Assembly (NCBI RefSeq): GCF_025766255.1
Contig: NW_026516689.1
Coordinates: 405,131-469,130 of the forward strand
DNA length: 64,000 nt
Direction of reading: 5' to 3'
Origin: Zychaea mexicana
Taxonomy: Eukaryota; Mucoromycota; Mucoromycetes; Mucorales; Lichtheimiaceae
Each line of letters begins with the position of its first letter. Positions within the stretch are counted from its first letter, which is position 1. A program made the position numbers and the translations under genes. Below are positions 23,377-35,700 of the stretch, in pieces. The notes below the pieces were generated by a model. The model did not search any database. It saw nothing but the letters and a program-made list of their open reading frames with translations, and was not told the origin of the DNA.

Positions 23377-26223
23377 GTCTGATTGTAATAAAGTAGCTTT
23401 ATATAATCTCAGATCGCGTGCCTGTCTTATAATAGCATATACTGTATGCATATTGCTTTGATACTTAGTTCTCATTCTCACATAAAAATAATGACTGTAC
23501 AACAGGTACACTAGACGCTGTCTGATATTTATAATATACACACATACCTTCTTCTCATCTGGGGCTGCAGGTCTATTGGTTTAGGGTGCTCATGCCCTAT
23601 TGGATTTAAAACTGAGTGCTGCTTTCAGACATGACTTCTTTTCGTAAAAGTAAGAAGGATAAAAGAAATGTGCATGTCATTATCGCATCTCAATTTGAAG
23701 ATTTATACAATATACACGGCCCTTACAGCTACTGTTGTTTGCTGACCACATGTGGCTGAAGAGAAGAGAAAGAGAGAGAGAAGTATTTGTATGGTGATGT
23801 ACATTCAAGCAACAACAAATCTTTATTGATGAGAAACTATATAAGCAAAGATGATACACATGAAAAAATAGCTTACTAGCAAATAAATATATAAGTGGCT
23901 GTTTGAGCGTTCAGAGCTTTGCAGCGATTGTTAATCTGAAGCAACCATCAGTTATACCACTCGACATCCTTCATAATATTGAGTGTTGTTGTAGTCATTG
24001 ACGGCACCAGAGGAAAGTAACGAAAGCGCATTGGTCGAGGAAAAGGATAGTGAGAGCATCGAAACGAGTCGTAATGCGTACCGCCGTGAGTCGTGATGCA
24101 TTGGAAGCAAGCAAAGCATACAGATGCACCGCTCACGAGGGACCTCTTTGGGTTAAAGCGTGGAAGAGAATAATCCGTTTTATATTAAAAGACACATGTG
24201 CAGAAAACAATCATGGAAAGCATAGGCGAAGCTATTAATCTTTTAGTAACGGATAATAATGAGCATCGTGAAGCGGCAGTGAGTTTTGGTTCGGTGACTG
24301 TAAGACCAGCCAACGAAGGGTCAATGCTGTCCAAGGGAGAAATGCGTTTGGTTTTCTGTGCAACAACTTTATACGTAATACAATGTTGACGCGGGCAACG
24401 TTCTTTCTTTCTGGAGGGTGTGTAAGTGCCCCGTGTGTTGGTCCATGCCTGTGCAAGCATTGGGTTGAATAGGTCGACGACAGAAGTTACTTCTGGGATT
24501 CTGGCACGGTGCCAAGCAAGGGAACATGGTCTGCAATAGGTTGCAAGCGGACCATTTCTGCCTGGTTCATTATTAAGCGATATTCGATGACTTGCGAAGC
24601 GTCTATATCCATTAACCTTATATGTGACTATGGCTCCATATAGAGCTGTACAATTGCAATTGTCTTTGTCAGGTGTCGATTCTCGTGCCTGTTGTCACTG
24701 ACAAACGAAATGATGCTGTGTTAGAGCAACAAACAAGCCAGTCGAAGCTGATGTGAATGATAGCAATGGAAGCTATAGAAGCGATTGTTCTGGCAACATT
24801 GCAGTTGTATCACTCATCTTCTCATTTGCAGTTACTAACAAGGACATTTTTTATGTTATGTTGCTGTCTCAAAAAAGAGCCGTAGCAGTAGCAGTATTTT
24901 GGGTATACTGACGCTAAGTTGGTGGTATTACCTCGATGCAGTTTAGTTTGCTGGCGGTACGTTGCGGAAATGAACGAGTTTTTTCCCTTGGGATATTTGA
25001 TTCGCGCCACGAGCAACCATTGGTTCGATTGTACCATTGGTGGTCGCAAGACACGTTTGACAAGTAATGATACGAAGCTAGTTAATTTTAACACATTATG
25101 CTATCATGATAGTACACATGCTGTTAAAGCCATACTACAGTAAATATCAACAGCTACCCAGGAGCTGTTTCCTTTTTTTCCCAACACAATTACTTAGGCA
25201 CATTAGTCAATAAAAAAGTATAGGATTACAGGTATCTGTCACCTGGAAGGACGTACAGATACTTTACAGAGGTTAGTTTTCAAACATGATAGCGTTTACT
25301 TTTGAAAAAAAAGCAAAAGCAACGAAATGATATCTCATTTGTGGATCTTCTGCATAAATATGAGGTGATACAGCATTCTTCTATTATTATGTTTATAATA
25401 AATCGCTTTCTTGTTGTAAACCCATCATTCTGATACGCTATAATGATATAGAAAGTCATTTACGCAGAGTTGGATAACCCTTGTACAGGGCCTACATATA
25501 AGAAGAAAAATAAACGTGTTGTATCCATAGTTTCTTGTGAAATGTTTTGCTTTGAAAAACATTATGTATAGCTGGATTTTTCTTGCGCAAAGCACAAACA
25601 ATCATTTTAGTGTATAATTCATTACTGTATGGTGAGTATAATACAAAAGCTATCCAACTTTCTGTGGATCAAATACACAGCGTGCACTCACGCTCACTGT
25701 GCTTCACCTCAGGGCTACCGATTGAGCTCCAGCGATAACACCACCAAGTCCGGTAATGATAGTATATGTGAGACAACCCATGATGATGCTCATTCATGTC
25801 TGGCAAAAGATGAGTATGCGAAAAAGAAGGCTCAATAATGCTATTTCATGATGGATGACATTTTGAAGCATAACTTTACCCATGTCTTATCAGTGATGTT
25901 AGTTATTTCCTAAGACTAGGCTGATGTAGGCTAGCATCTGGAGGTGTGAGTAAGTTAAAATGACCAAGCTAATATACGTCTTTACTACACCAAACGTATA
26001 TACCCGCAAAGGTTGATCTAAGGAAGCTGCATAACATGTTTGTATTTGGGGCTGATCTTAAATGATTTGATTTCATTGTTTTATTGATCGAGAAAAAAAT
26101 TCGTGTGCTGCTGTGCTATACACAGAAACAATGACAGACGTACAATATAGTTCAAGGATAGAATTACATGTATGGAAAGAAGAGTTTGATGGTTTAAAAA
26201 CCGGTGTCAAGCAAGGGCAGTGC
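23377..26223. other. intergenic stretch with one gene remnant
   Basis: About 2.8 kb. A purine tract (GAGAAAGAGAGAGAG) lies near 23760. Small frames at 24185-24460 (both strands) and 24822-25143 carry no recognisable motif. The only supported item is the ISG12-like remnant at 25704-25781. Confidence 0.5.
25704..25781 (-). pseudogene. truncated copy of the ISG12-like gene
   Basis: The minus strand encodes only 25 residues before a stop, beginning MGCLTYTIITGLGGVIAGA. The start matches the intact neighbour MGLLSYVVVTGVGAAITAT at 26439 in length, Gly positions and hydrophobicity. The glycine-rich core of the family does not follow. It is read as a partial or decayed tandem copy, although a genuine mini-peptide gene cannot be excluded. 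Confidence 0.5.
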
Positions 26224-26439
26224 TCAAGGAGTAAAAGGTGACATAGCAGCCGCCTGCAAAGCAGAAAAGATGGATCCTGCTGCTACGGCACCGACATACG
26301 ATTGCGCCCCCGCGGCCAGACTTCCAGCGACGGGTCCAACAGCGGAAAAGCCCATATAAGCGGCGATCGGGGCACCGACTCCAGTTGCAGTGATTGCGGC
26401 ACCAACACCAGTGACAACAACGTAAGAAAGTAAACCCAT
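26224..26439 (-). CDS. small ISG12/IFI6-IFI27-like hydrophobic protein
   Basis: A single exon encodes 71 aa, almost entirely Gly, Ala, Val and Ser. The stretch GFSAVGPVAGSLAAGAQS followed by VAAGSIFSALQAAAM follows the ISG12 motif of interferon-inducible IFI6/IFI27 proteins (GF...G.AAGS.AA...S..G.VAAGS....LQ...A). In animals these are small membrane proteins of mitochondria or the nuclear envelope. Homologues occur in scattered eukaryotes, and their fungal function is unknown. Two hydrophobic segments are evident and the C-terminus ends PFTP. A TATA box (26526-26534, minus) lies about 90 bp upstream of the ATG, with a CT-rich leader, so it is probably expressed. The usual family size is 80-130 aa, so this is a minimal version. 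Confidence 0.72.
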   Translation of the reverse strand: MGLLSYVVVTGVGAAITATGVGAPIAAYMGFSAVGPVAGSLAAGAQSYVGAVAAGSIFSALQAAAMSPFTP

Positions 26440-27271
26440 GGTGATGTGGAAAAGAGAGTATCAGTAGAAAGAGGAGAGAACAGAAAGTGTGTGAAAGAGA
26501 AATGTACTGATGTTCAAGAAGCTACCCATTTATACAAATATCCTTCTCAAAGCCTGTGATGAGAAGTTGCAAACTAACCTTATTAGACCGCGCCGTCGCG
26601 TACGAAATGTAGAGAAGCATCATGTTGCAAGGAGTGTAAATAATCAGTAAGTTTAACTTTGGTAGCCAATAAGAGCCCGTCGTATGCATGTATGTATGCT
26701 GCGCGACTGCTATATTAAATAGCGGACCGAGGCACATGATGACTATCTGATGTTATTGATAAATGGCACGACACCAGAGTATTAGGTGAAGCTTTGACAA
26801 CTGCGTATTCCTTGGAAAATACAAAGGCCAGGAAAAGGGTAGGACATATACCGTCAGCGCAAATGGATTTTGCACGAGTATAGCGCTTCTTTGCCCTTGA
26901 AACTAGTTTATATAATATTATTGCTACAACTTGTTATATGTTTACAATTGCTACTCATCCTGACACAGAGCAAAAAGCAGATCTTATACTGAGTAGGAAA
27001 TCAATAACCCTTTACAAACTCATACGACAAGACAGTGGGAAAGAAGCAATTCTTTAGCAGTAGCAAATTTAAGAGTTCCTTTTATGTTTACGGTATACAT
27101 TGAGAGAAACAGAGAGAGGGAGTCTATCCTATCATGAAAGCAAGAGAGAAGATGTAAAGTTCTTTTTAGTGTTGTGAGATATTGGGTGCCAAAGAAGTAT
27201 AAAGATGTGTGTGCATATACGTTAACACAAACTAGCTGCTGCTACTCACTATAGCTATGCACTTTTTTATC
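26440..27271. other. intergenic: ISG12-like promoter and PK 3' flank
   Basis: Contains the ISG12-like leader and TATA box at its left, then AT-rich spacer and the 3' flank of pyruvate kinase. A purine-rich patch (GAGAGAAACAGAGAGAGG) lies near 27100. No gene was seen. Confidence 0.5.
26526..26534 (-). promoter_or_regulatory. TATA box of the ISG12-like gene
   Basis: TATAAATGG on the minus strand, about 90 bp before the ATG at 26439. A pyrimidine-rich leader lies between them. Confidence 0.6.
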
Positions 27272-29472
27272 TTATGGAGTAAAGAGAACGCGCAAAGTGT
27301 TTGTATTGCCCAAACCTCCCTTCCATCCCTGCACAGCAACAATTGGATCCCCGTGTTTGAGCAGCTTATACTTGATAGCCTGCTCCATACCCCACATGAT
27401 TCTCGCATCCACGTCTTCTTGCCACGGAGCAATTTCAGCAGGGCTCAGCAGAGCAGCATTGGTGCTGGAGGCCGACAGGCGAGCAGCAGCGGAAGACGGT
27501 TTGGGGTAGTGGAAGGGGAAGCATCCACGGTACAGATGGGCTTGTCTAGCTGTCATTGGATTGCGGGTAACCACAATGATAGGGGCCTGAGGACGATATT
27601 TCGATACCAAGCGAGCACTGTTGCCGGACGTTGTCAGCACAATGATTGCGCCAGCACGTTGCTCATGGGCAGCACTGACGGCGGCGCAGGCAACAGTTTC
27701 GGGCGTCTCCGTAGGCAGGATGCTCAATTGTCGGATCTCGTTGAACACTGCAGGGTAGCATAGCACGTTTTCGGCCAAGTTGCAAATGTCATGCATGGTC
27801 TTAACAGAGTCAATCGGGTAGTTGCCTTTGGCCGTTTCGCCAGAAAGCATCACACAGTCAGCACCATCCAAGACGGCATTTGCTACGTCCGATACTTCTG
27901 CACGCGTAGGTCGTGGATTAACCTAAATATAAAGGAAAATTACCATCACGTTTGCCAATGACCGTGATCAGTTGACCCGGGTATGTCTCCTTGCAGCATC
28001 TTTTTCCGACCATCAACGCAGCTCCCCAATACCCCGTCAGTTGCTCCCATGATAGGGATTTTTTACCGTCATCGATTCTAGCATTTGAGTTGCGCTATGT
28101 GTGTATATCGTCATAATGTATGATTAGAACAAAAAATCCTTCTATACCCGAAAGACAGTGTATCATGACGCCTTACCAGATGACGGGCTTGCCAACTAAG
28201 TTGCATTTCGTGATCATCATTTTCTGTGCGATAAAGACACGTTCGATAGGGATCTCAATGCCCATGTCCTACATCCGATTGAAATAAACCTTTCTCAGTT
28301 TGCGTCCTTGAGACATCATGTACGTATTGCAGAGAAAGACTTACACCGCGAGCAACCATGACACCATCCGTTTCACCGAGAATCTCGTCAAAATTATGCA
28401 CTCCTTGATGATTCTCAATCTTGGCAATGATCTTGATATGCTTTCCATCGGGACCCAGTACTTCACGGATATCTTTAATATCTTGACCACGGCGGACAAA
28501 CGAAGCAAAGACCATATCGACCTTGTTCTCAACGCCAAACCGTAAATCTTCCTTATCCTTTTCCGATAAAGCCGGCAAGTCCACATCTGTACCGGGTAAG
28601 TTGACGCCCTTGTGTGACGACAGTTTGCCATTGTTGCATGCTTTGACTTTAACTTCTGTGTCCGACGTTGTCTCGAGCACCTCAAAGGTCAAAACGCCGT
28701 CGTCTACATAGATGCGACGTCCTGACTTGATCATTTTCGGCAGGTTTTTGTAGTCGAGGTACATGATCTTGTCGTCACATTGGTCCTTAAAAGCCTCGTC
28801 CACGGTGAATGTCATTTCATGATTGATACTGATAGGGATCTAATAATATCGACAAAGTGTGTGTATTTGTGGCGTTAAAGTCTCACACCTTAAGAGGAGA
28901 GAAGGGTAAGAACTTACATCTTCACCGCCCTTCATGGTACCGGTTCGGATTTCTGGGCCCTTGTTATCGAGCGCTATCGCAACAGGACGACCCGGATAAA
29001 CTAAATGGTGGACGGGTTCGACAGGCTGAGTATGTCGCTTGAGGAAGAAAAAAATACATTGACTTACGTTCAGCGCTTTTGCGTGTATTATCAATAACGG
29101 ATTGATGATACTAAAATAGGCATAGATAGAACCGTATGCACGTCAGCTGCACGTTACGCCCGTGATTACCCAGACTTTCCCGTCTGATTCTTATACCTCA
29201 TGAGTACCGTGCGAGAAGTTCATTCGCACTACGTTAAGTCCTGCATTGCGCAACTGTGTAATCATCTCGACACTGTTGGTTTTAGGTCCTAGTTTACAGT
29301 GTGGTTAGTAGGTGGCATGGGGAGTAAGAGAGTATCTATTTTTTCTCTTTTTGACTGGGCTAGTATACATACCGATAGTGCCAATAATGGTTGACTTGCG
29401 ACCGCCAGTGGGTTCGATATTCACGTCCATATCCGCTATCCATTGTAGACTAGAGTTAGTTTGACATGCCAT
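27272..29472 (-). CDS. PYK1: pyruvate kinase
   Basis: Catalyses the last step of glycolysis in the cytosol: phosphoenolpyruvate plus ADP gives pyruvate plus ATP. Eight exons join in phase (29373-29472, 29197-29288, 29068-29110, 28918-29000, 28345-28839, 28177-28268, 28067-28094, 27272-27922) to about 527 aa. Landmarks in order are [47 protein letters not shown], the B domain, the active-site signature [17 protein letters not shown] with its Lys, then [44 protein letters not shown], and the C-terminal [14 protein letters not shown]. All usual active-site regions are intact. One exon is only 28 bp and the last intron (27923-28066) is about twice as long as the others. The start Met was chosen because a short leader peptide precedes the conserved core. 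Only 283 bp separate it from the upstream dynein gene. Confidence 0.95.
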
Positions 29473-29755
29473 GATGTGGAAAATGAAAAGTTAGAGCGTG
29501 AGTGAGATATCGAGAGAGAGCGAGAGAGCGAGAGAAAGAGAGAAAGGGAGAGAGGGAAAGCAGGGAATACTTTTTCAGGAGGGCCATGCGTATTTATGTA
29601 TGCCTGCTGTATTATCTTGCAGATTATTTGTTTGTTTCGATCAACTTTTATAAGAGAAATAGGGTTTTTATTCTCGATGATGATACAACAGGTAAGAGCG
29701 AAATATATAGTCCAAGCTAGACTAGACTAGCCTAAACTATGTGTAAGCCAGTCGT
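29473..29755 (-). promoter_or_regulatory. compact intergenic region with GA tract before pyruvate kinase
   Basis: This short space must hold both the dynein 3' end and the pyruvate kinase promoter. On the plus strand it contains a GAGAGAGCGAGAGAGCGAG-type purine tract (29512-29560), which on the coding strand is a CT-rich tract close to the ATG, as seen before highly expressed fungal genes. Confidence 0.5.
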
Positions 29756-32700
29756 TTAAAAAGACATGACGATGGCCACTGCTCTTTGCGGAATTCGGTC
29801 CTTCTCATCTGCATGAGCAGGCACGTTGATCGTGAACAGTAGATCAGATCTATCTGCATTGAGGTACACGGGCAGTGCAACCTTCTCTGATTCGCTAGTT
29901 TGGGCGTCCTTACGGATCCATCGCAGACCAGTCTTTGGCAGCTTGGTCGTAGGTTCAGACGTCAGCCGTACTTCTGTGCCATCCCATCGACCGCCCTCCG
30001 TTCTGAGGCCACGCACACAATAGCCTTGCTGCTGTTCGTCACTCTTTTCAGCACCAATATCGACTTCCAGGACAAGCTCTTCCAATGACCACTTGTTGCG
30101 TTGCGCCGTCGCCTGACGTGTCGCAGTGATGTAAGCTTCAGGGCTGAACAGACCGCCTGCCCATACTTCAATTTCGCCATACGAGGTCTCGTGCGCGATT
30201 GCCTCCACTTGCTCCAGACGCGACTTGAGATCAACCATCCAGATGTTCAGGCCAATGTTCTTGGGCACCTTGTAGCGTCGCCAGTGGTCAGGGATCAGTC
30301 CCTTGGTCAGCCAGCTCATCAGCTGTCTCAAGTGGTTGGTCTGCTTGAGCTCGCCATTGCACACCTTTTGAAGCGCGGACAAGTCGTCGCGGATGGTTCT
30401 GAGCAGGCCGCGTGCCATCTGGTTTTCGCGCTCAAAGAAGCGGAACAATGGGTCCATGATGCCTGCGCTATCACGCTTAACCATGGTGATGTTGCTGGGC
30501 AAGAGCTCCAAGTAGCCCTGGATCGAGGCACTGAGGGCTCGCATCCATGCAGGTTGTTGCGCTGTTGTCGATGACGCTTGCTTGGCAGTATCCTGGGCGT
30601 AGGCCACCTCGTCGTCGTCACTGGTGCTCTTCATCTTGCGCACCTTGGATAGCATGGTGTTACCCTTAAGCGTCAACAGGACACGTTCAGCATTGCCGGG
30701 CAAGCCGAGCCATGTAGGTGGCTCACGTTCAGGCAGCTTGTTTACCCACTCCAAGAATTGCTCCATCTTGGTTCCATCAGGAACCACAACCGACTGTTCG
30801 TTGTCACCCGTCGCCTTGACGATTTCAAAGTCCAAATCGTAGCAGTGTTGCGTGAACAAGGTGTTGACGAACGAATCCAACAGACGTTGATCATACTCAT
30901 TGTCGATACGGCCACCATAAATGGATTGCTTCAAAAGCGAACGGATAGCATCCCAAGGAATCTTTTCGGGTGAAATATTGGCACGACCACCAGCAGCAGA
31001 GTCTAGCCACTTGTCGATCGTGTTGAATGCAGAGTCTTGATCCGAGTCGTTGAACTCGTATGTCTTGGTCCAGCCCAGAGGCACATAGCGCAAACGTTCT
31101 TGCACGACAGCGTGTAACCAAGCAAGCATAAAGTAGAGACGCACACGTTCGGTAGGACCTCGCGATAAACGTGAAGGAGGAATGCTGCGAAGCGATTCTT
31201 GCAAGTTGGCCTTGATACCTGGTGGGGGTTCAAACATCAATACGCGAGACATACGCAGCAAGTTAACAGGCACCTTGGGATTGGTTTCCATTGTCAAGAA
31301 GAGACGGAACTGCGGATGCGGCTTCATGCTGTGCAGTTTCTTTTCGAGCTGACCAAGCCAGGATGGTGCCAAGTGCACGTTCTTGAGCATGACCCAGTTA
31401 CCCGTCTTGATGGCGGTCGAGATCGCTTGATCGGCCAAAGTAAAACCTTCGGCTGAGCCCATGGCGACTGATGTGCAGCGCGTGTTGCTTTCGGATACAA
31501 GGTTATCAACACGGTAACTGGCATCGTAACCAGGAACAGAGCAAAGTGCAAGAGGTGTGGAGCCAGTGACTTCGTTGCCGACAATATGTTGCAAGTTGAG
31601 TTCGCCTGAATTGATAAAGTCATTGCCAAAGATTTCACCAGCAAACATGGTAGCAGCAGGGAGCAATCGATCTGATCGGAAGCACTTGACAAGCAACATG
31701 CGTCTAAGCGCATCCACAACATCTAATATCATGGGTCATTGTTACTTACGCTGTCTGGTAATAAGCAATCATGTAGATGCTTGAATATAAACTTACTGCT
31801 TTGACCGAAGTTGTCCCAGCATGCAGGAACCACTGTTTCGGATTGGGCATGGTCCATGAACTTTTGCCATTCTTCAGTGTTCTGCTTGATATGATCGCCT
31901 AAGTTTTGGAAGCAGGGCAAGGACATGAACTCCTTGGCACGCTGAGCAGTTTCGTCCGGAATAAATTCAGGCAAGCCCAAGCTAGAAGCACTGACTGTCG
32001 AACCAGGTACCACATCACCACCACTTAACAAGAAATCGTATTCTGCTTCATCGACACCGTCCTGAGTGCCACGGATTTGGATCTGACACATGAGCACAGC
32101 GAGGGTAATATGGTCTTCATGCAGCAATGTACGCGACGCGCGCTTGTAGGTGACGGAGAACAAGTCACGCGACAAGATGGCCAAACGTTCGCCAGGATCA
32201 GATACCGACTTGAGGTTCGGGTTGGCGTGCAAAACGTACTCAAAGATTTCATAAAAGAAGTCGAGCGAGAATTGGTAAAAGTGGTGGATCAAGTTGAGCT
32301 GTTCCATGACAAAAAAGATGGAACTGCAGGCATGGGCCAAAGGAGTGTAAACGGCCGTTGTCTGTTCGACTTCTTGCATGACCGTGTTGGTTTCATCGAC
32401 CTTTCGAGTAACCTCGGCAGCTTCCTTCTTCAGCGTCTCCAGGGTTTCAATAACCTTGTCATCGTCCAAAATATTACCCTTGGACTCGTTCAAAGCCTGA
32501 AGCAACGACTTTTCAAGATGACGTAGCTTCAACTGGAATTCGCCTTGCAGCTTGATCAAATCGGTACGTCTTTGGTCAACATCGGGTCGTTCGGCCTTGA
32601 GAACCTTGTTCAAACACTGGCTCTGCAAACTGCCCCGGGTCACTGTAAAGTTGACAAAAGTAACACGCGAGCAAATGTCCGGCGGGAAGTTGACGGAAGG

Positions 32701-35700
32701 ATCACGCGTCGACAAGAACAGAGTGAAGGATGGCGAGAAATCAATGTCTTGACTGCCCAAACGGATCAATACACGACCACCGGTGCGACGCAACTCTTTG
32801 TTGAGGACAGGGTTCAAGATAGGGTCAAGATGCTCCACGTCTTGGATCAAAATTGGGTTACCGAAACGAAGGGCACTTTCGAGGTTCTTAATGAACGAGT
32901 CGTCCAGGAAACTGGTCACGGTGATCTTGCGGTCCTTGTATTCGTTGATCAAAAAGTTGGTTGCCTGACCGGAAGGATCGATGATCAATGGGTAACGATC
33001 AAAGCGCTTGAGCATAATGGCGTTCTCGATACACAGATCGTCGGCAGGCAACGAGTTGGCGTGCCATGACAATCGGTCATCGGCGGTCGACAAGTATTCC
33101 GTAAGTGACATGTCTTGCTTGAACTGAACGTTGGCCGATACCAAATGATCGGTCCATTTGGACAGTAAGAGCTCGCGATACTGCTGGTCAAAGTAACCGC
33201 CATAGGCCAAGAATGCAGCCGATAACAAGACATCACCGACAATGGTGCCCATTTGGCTCTCGAAAGCCTGGCTGGCGGTCTCCCAACGCACCTTTTCGGA
33301 CGACAAGCTGCTCAACAGGGTCACACTGCGGTCAACCTTACTCTTGACACGATCCATCTCAGCCTTGATCAATTGTGTCTCACCAACCAGTGCAGCATAT
33401 TCTTCCTTGTAGCGACCGATACTGTTTTCCAGATCAACAATCATTTGCTCAATCTCGGCAGCCTTCAGCTTGGTGTCTTCGGCGCTCTGTTCGAGACGAG
33501 TGACTTCCTCACGGAGGGGACCAACACGGTCGAGGATGTCAGAGTATTGCACCTGAGCAGTGACCCACTTAACAAGAGGACCACAGGCCTTGGAAGCACG
33601 GTTGACAGCCTCGTACTCAAAGGCAGGGTTGTTCATGTAGTTGCGACGCATAAAATCGCGCAGACGCTGGTTCATCTGTGTCTCCGTGTTGTAGTTGACG
33701 ATGCTCGTGATGAAGTCGTCACGACGAATGATGCTTTGCACAGTCTTCCAGCTTTCAATCTTGTGGCCCAACATGGTGCAGACAGACTCCATGGCAAGCT
33801 TGACGGCTTCGGGTGGATTACCCATGGCACGGACTTCGGTCAAGTGCTGACGCTTAATGTTGCTGACACTCTTCTGAGCTTCCATCACGGCAGGTTCAGC
33901 ATTGGCAAGATCATCCAATACGATAGCACGTCGTTCTTGTATTTCCTATTGTTTGTTGCATTACAAGCCGTGTTTAGTAGCCAATTTCCTTACCTCAGAT
34001 ATAGTGTCATTAAACAATAGAGCCAAGTTACCTTGTTTTGGATTTCCAATGCATCTTGAATCTGAATAGACGCCGCTTTCTTTTGCTCGGCCTCCTTTTC
34101 ATCTGCCAACATCTGCTTAATCTTGTCCTCGGCCTGTCGGTTCTTGACCTCGAGCTGGTTCTTCTTGATGGCCAAACTCTTGCGCAATTCTTCGACCTTG
34201 ACGACAGTATCCTTGAGCTTCTCAAGGCCAACGTTCAAATGACGCTGCTGCTCCTCCAAATCTTCACGCTTTTCGTTATACAAACGCACATAGTGCGAAA
34301 TAAAGTCCAAGAAATGACGAGGCGTGCAGTAGTTGTAACGACCCTGGCGCTTGCTCAACTTGGCATTGATTTCATACAGCGATTGATGGACAAATACTAA
34401 GGCATTGACCACGGTCTCGCGATGCGTAGGTGGGATAGGCAAGTTGCGGTATGCGATGGGCAAGTTGAGTGGTGGCGCAAACGTGGGTACATCCAAATCC
34501 AACGTATTGGTAAACTCCATACCAACTTGATAGAAGGCCTGGTCGGGCCAGTCGCCAAACCAGTCCAAAACACAACGATTGAACAAGGCGGGCGATGTAG
34601 CAGCACGCGAGGCAAGACCACCTTCGGGTGGATTCATTGTAAACACCACATGCAAGTTGCGCATCACTTGTTGCGTGAACCACTTGTACAATTCTTCGCC
34701 CGAGTCAAGCATCAAACCTTCACGCTGAGCACCTTCCTTACAGGCCGTCATGAGTGATGCATACTCGTCGCCTTCGAAAAGACCGGGCACTTCAGCGTTG
34801 GCCAACAGTGTGTTCATACGTTCCAAGAAACCAGAGTCGAGCACGTTCGATTCATCCATGATAAAGCAAATCTTTTCGCCTTTACAACCAGCACGTCGCA
34901 AAACACTACGCAAATCGTCGTCGAAATCGGCACCGGTGTACTTGTTGTGCACCTTGATCTGGAACACACTCAAGCCGTTCATCCAAGCAACGAAGCGAGA
35001 CAAGGTCGTCTTACCAGAGCCACTGACACCAATCAACAACAAGTGACCTTGTGGTTGACGGAACACACGATCGATACGCAAGACGTGTTCCAAGACATCG
35101 TTGAACAGAACCAATGCGACGTCCAATTCTTCTTCGTAAAAGACCTTGAGACGAGCCTTAGCATAATCACGCAATTGTTCACGCCCTACAGGTACGTAGT
35201 ACTTGGACAACCAGTTGGAGAACAGGATAGGTCGCTCCAAGGCCTCTTCCTTGTTCAACGCAGGGAAATGCTTCATGGAAATTGAGTCAATCATGTCGTC
35301 GGTCCACTGGCGTTCTTCCTCATCCACGAGACGATCTTGGAATAGACGCAAAGCTTCGTGCGCCCAGATACGGACCAGACCTTCCACCGTCAGTGTCTCG
35401 AGCGGCTTGATGGCCTCATAGATACCACGGATCCAACGGGTCAATTCGCGAGGCGAGTAAATGTAATGAGCTTGGATATCGGGCGTGAAGCGGCGCTGAG
35501 ATGCCAAGTAAAGCTCGACCATGGCAGCTGTGAGCGGCTCGGCATAACCACGCAGGTTAGGCACGACCTTGAGCATAGCGCGCGTGAATGTACCATAGAT
35601 CTGTATCAATGAGGTCTGGCCAGCATAGTCAACCATCACCAAAGGAGCATGGCGCAAGAAACGATGCGAAAGAGGAACACGACCAGGATCCGTAGGTGGG

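Noticed and set aside
24185..24460. Opposed small frames on both strands
   Set aside because: Neither shows family similarity, splice continuity or a promoter; chance is the simplest reading.
33253..34020. 255-codon plus-strand frame opposite the dynein stalk
   Set aside because: Shadow of the coding strand, with no motif or promoter of its own.
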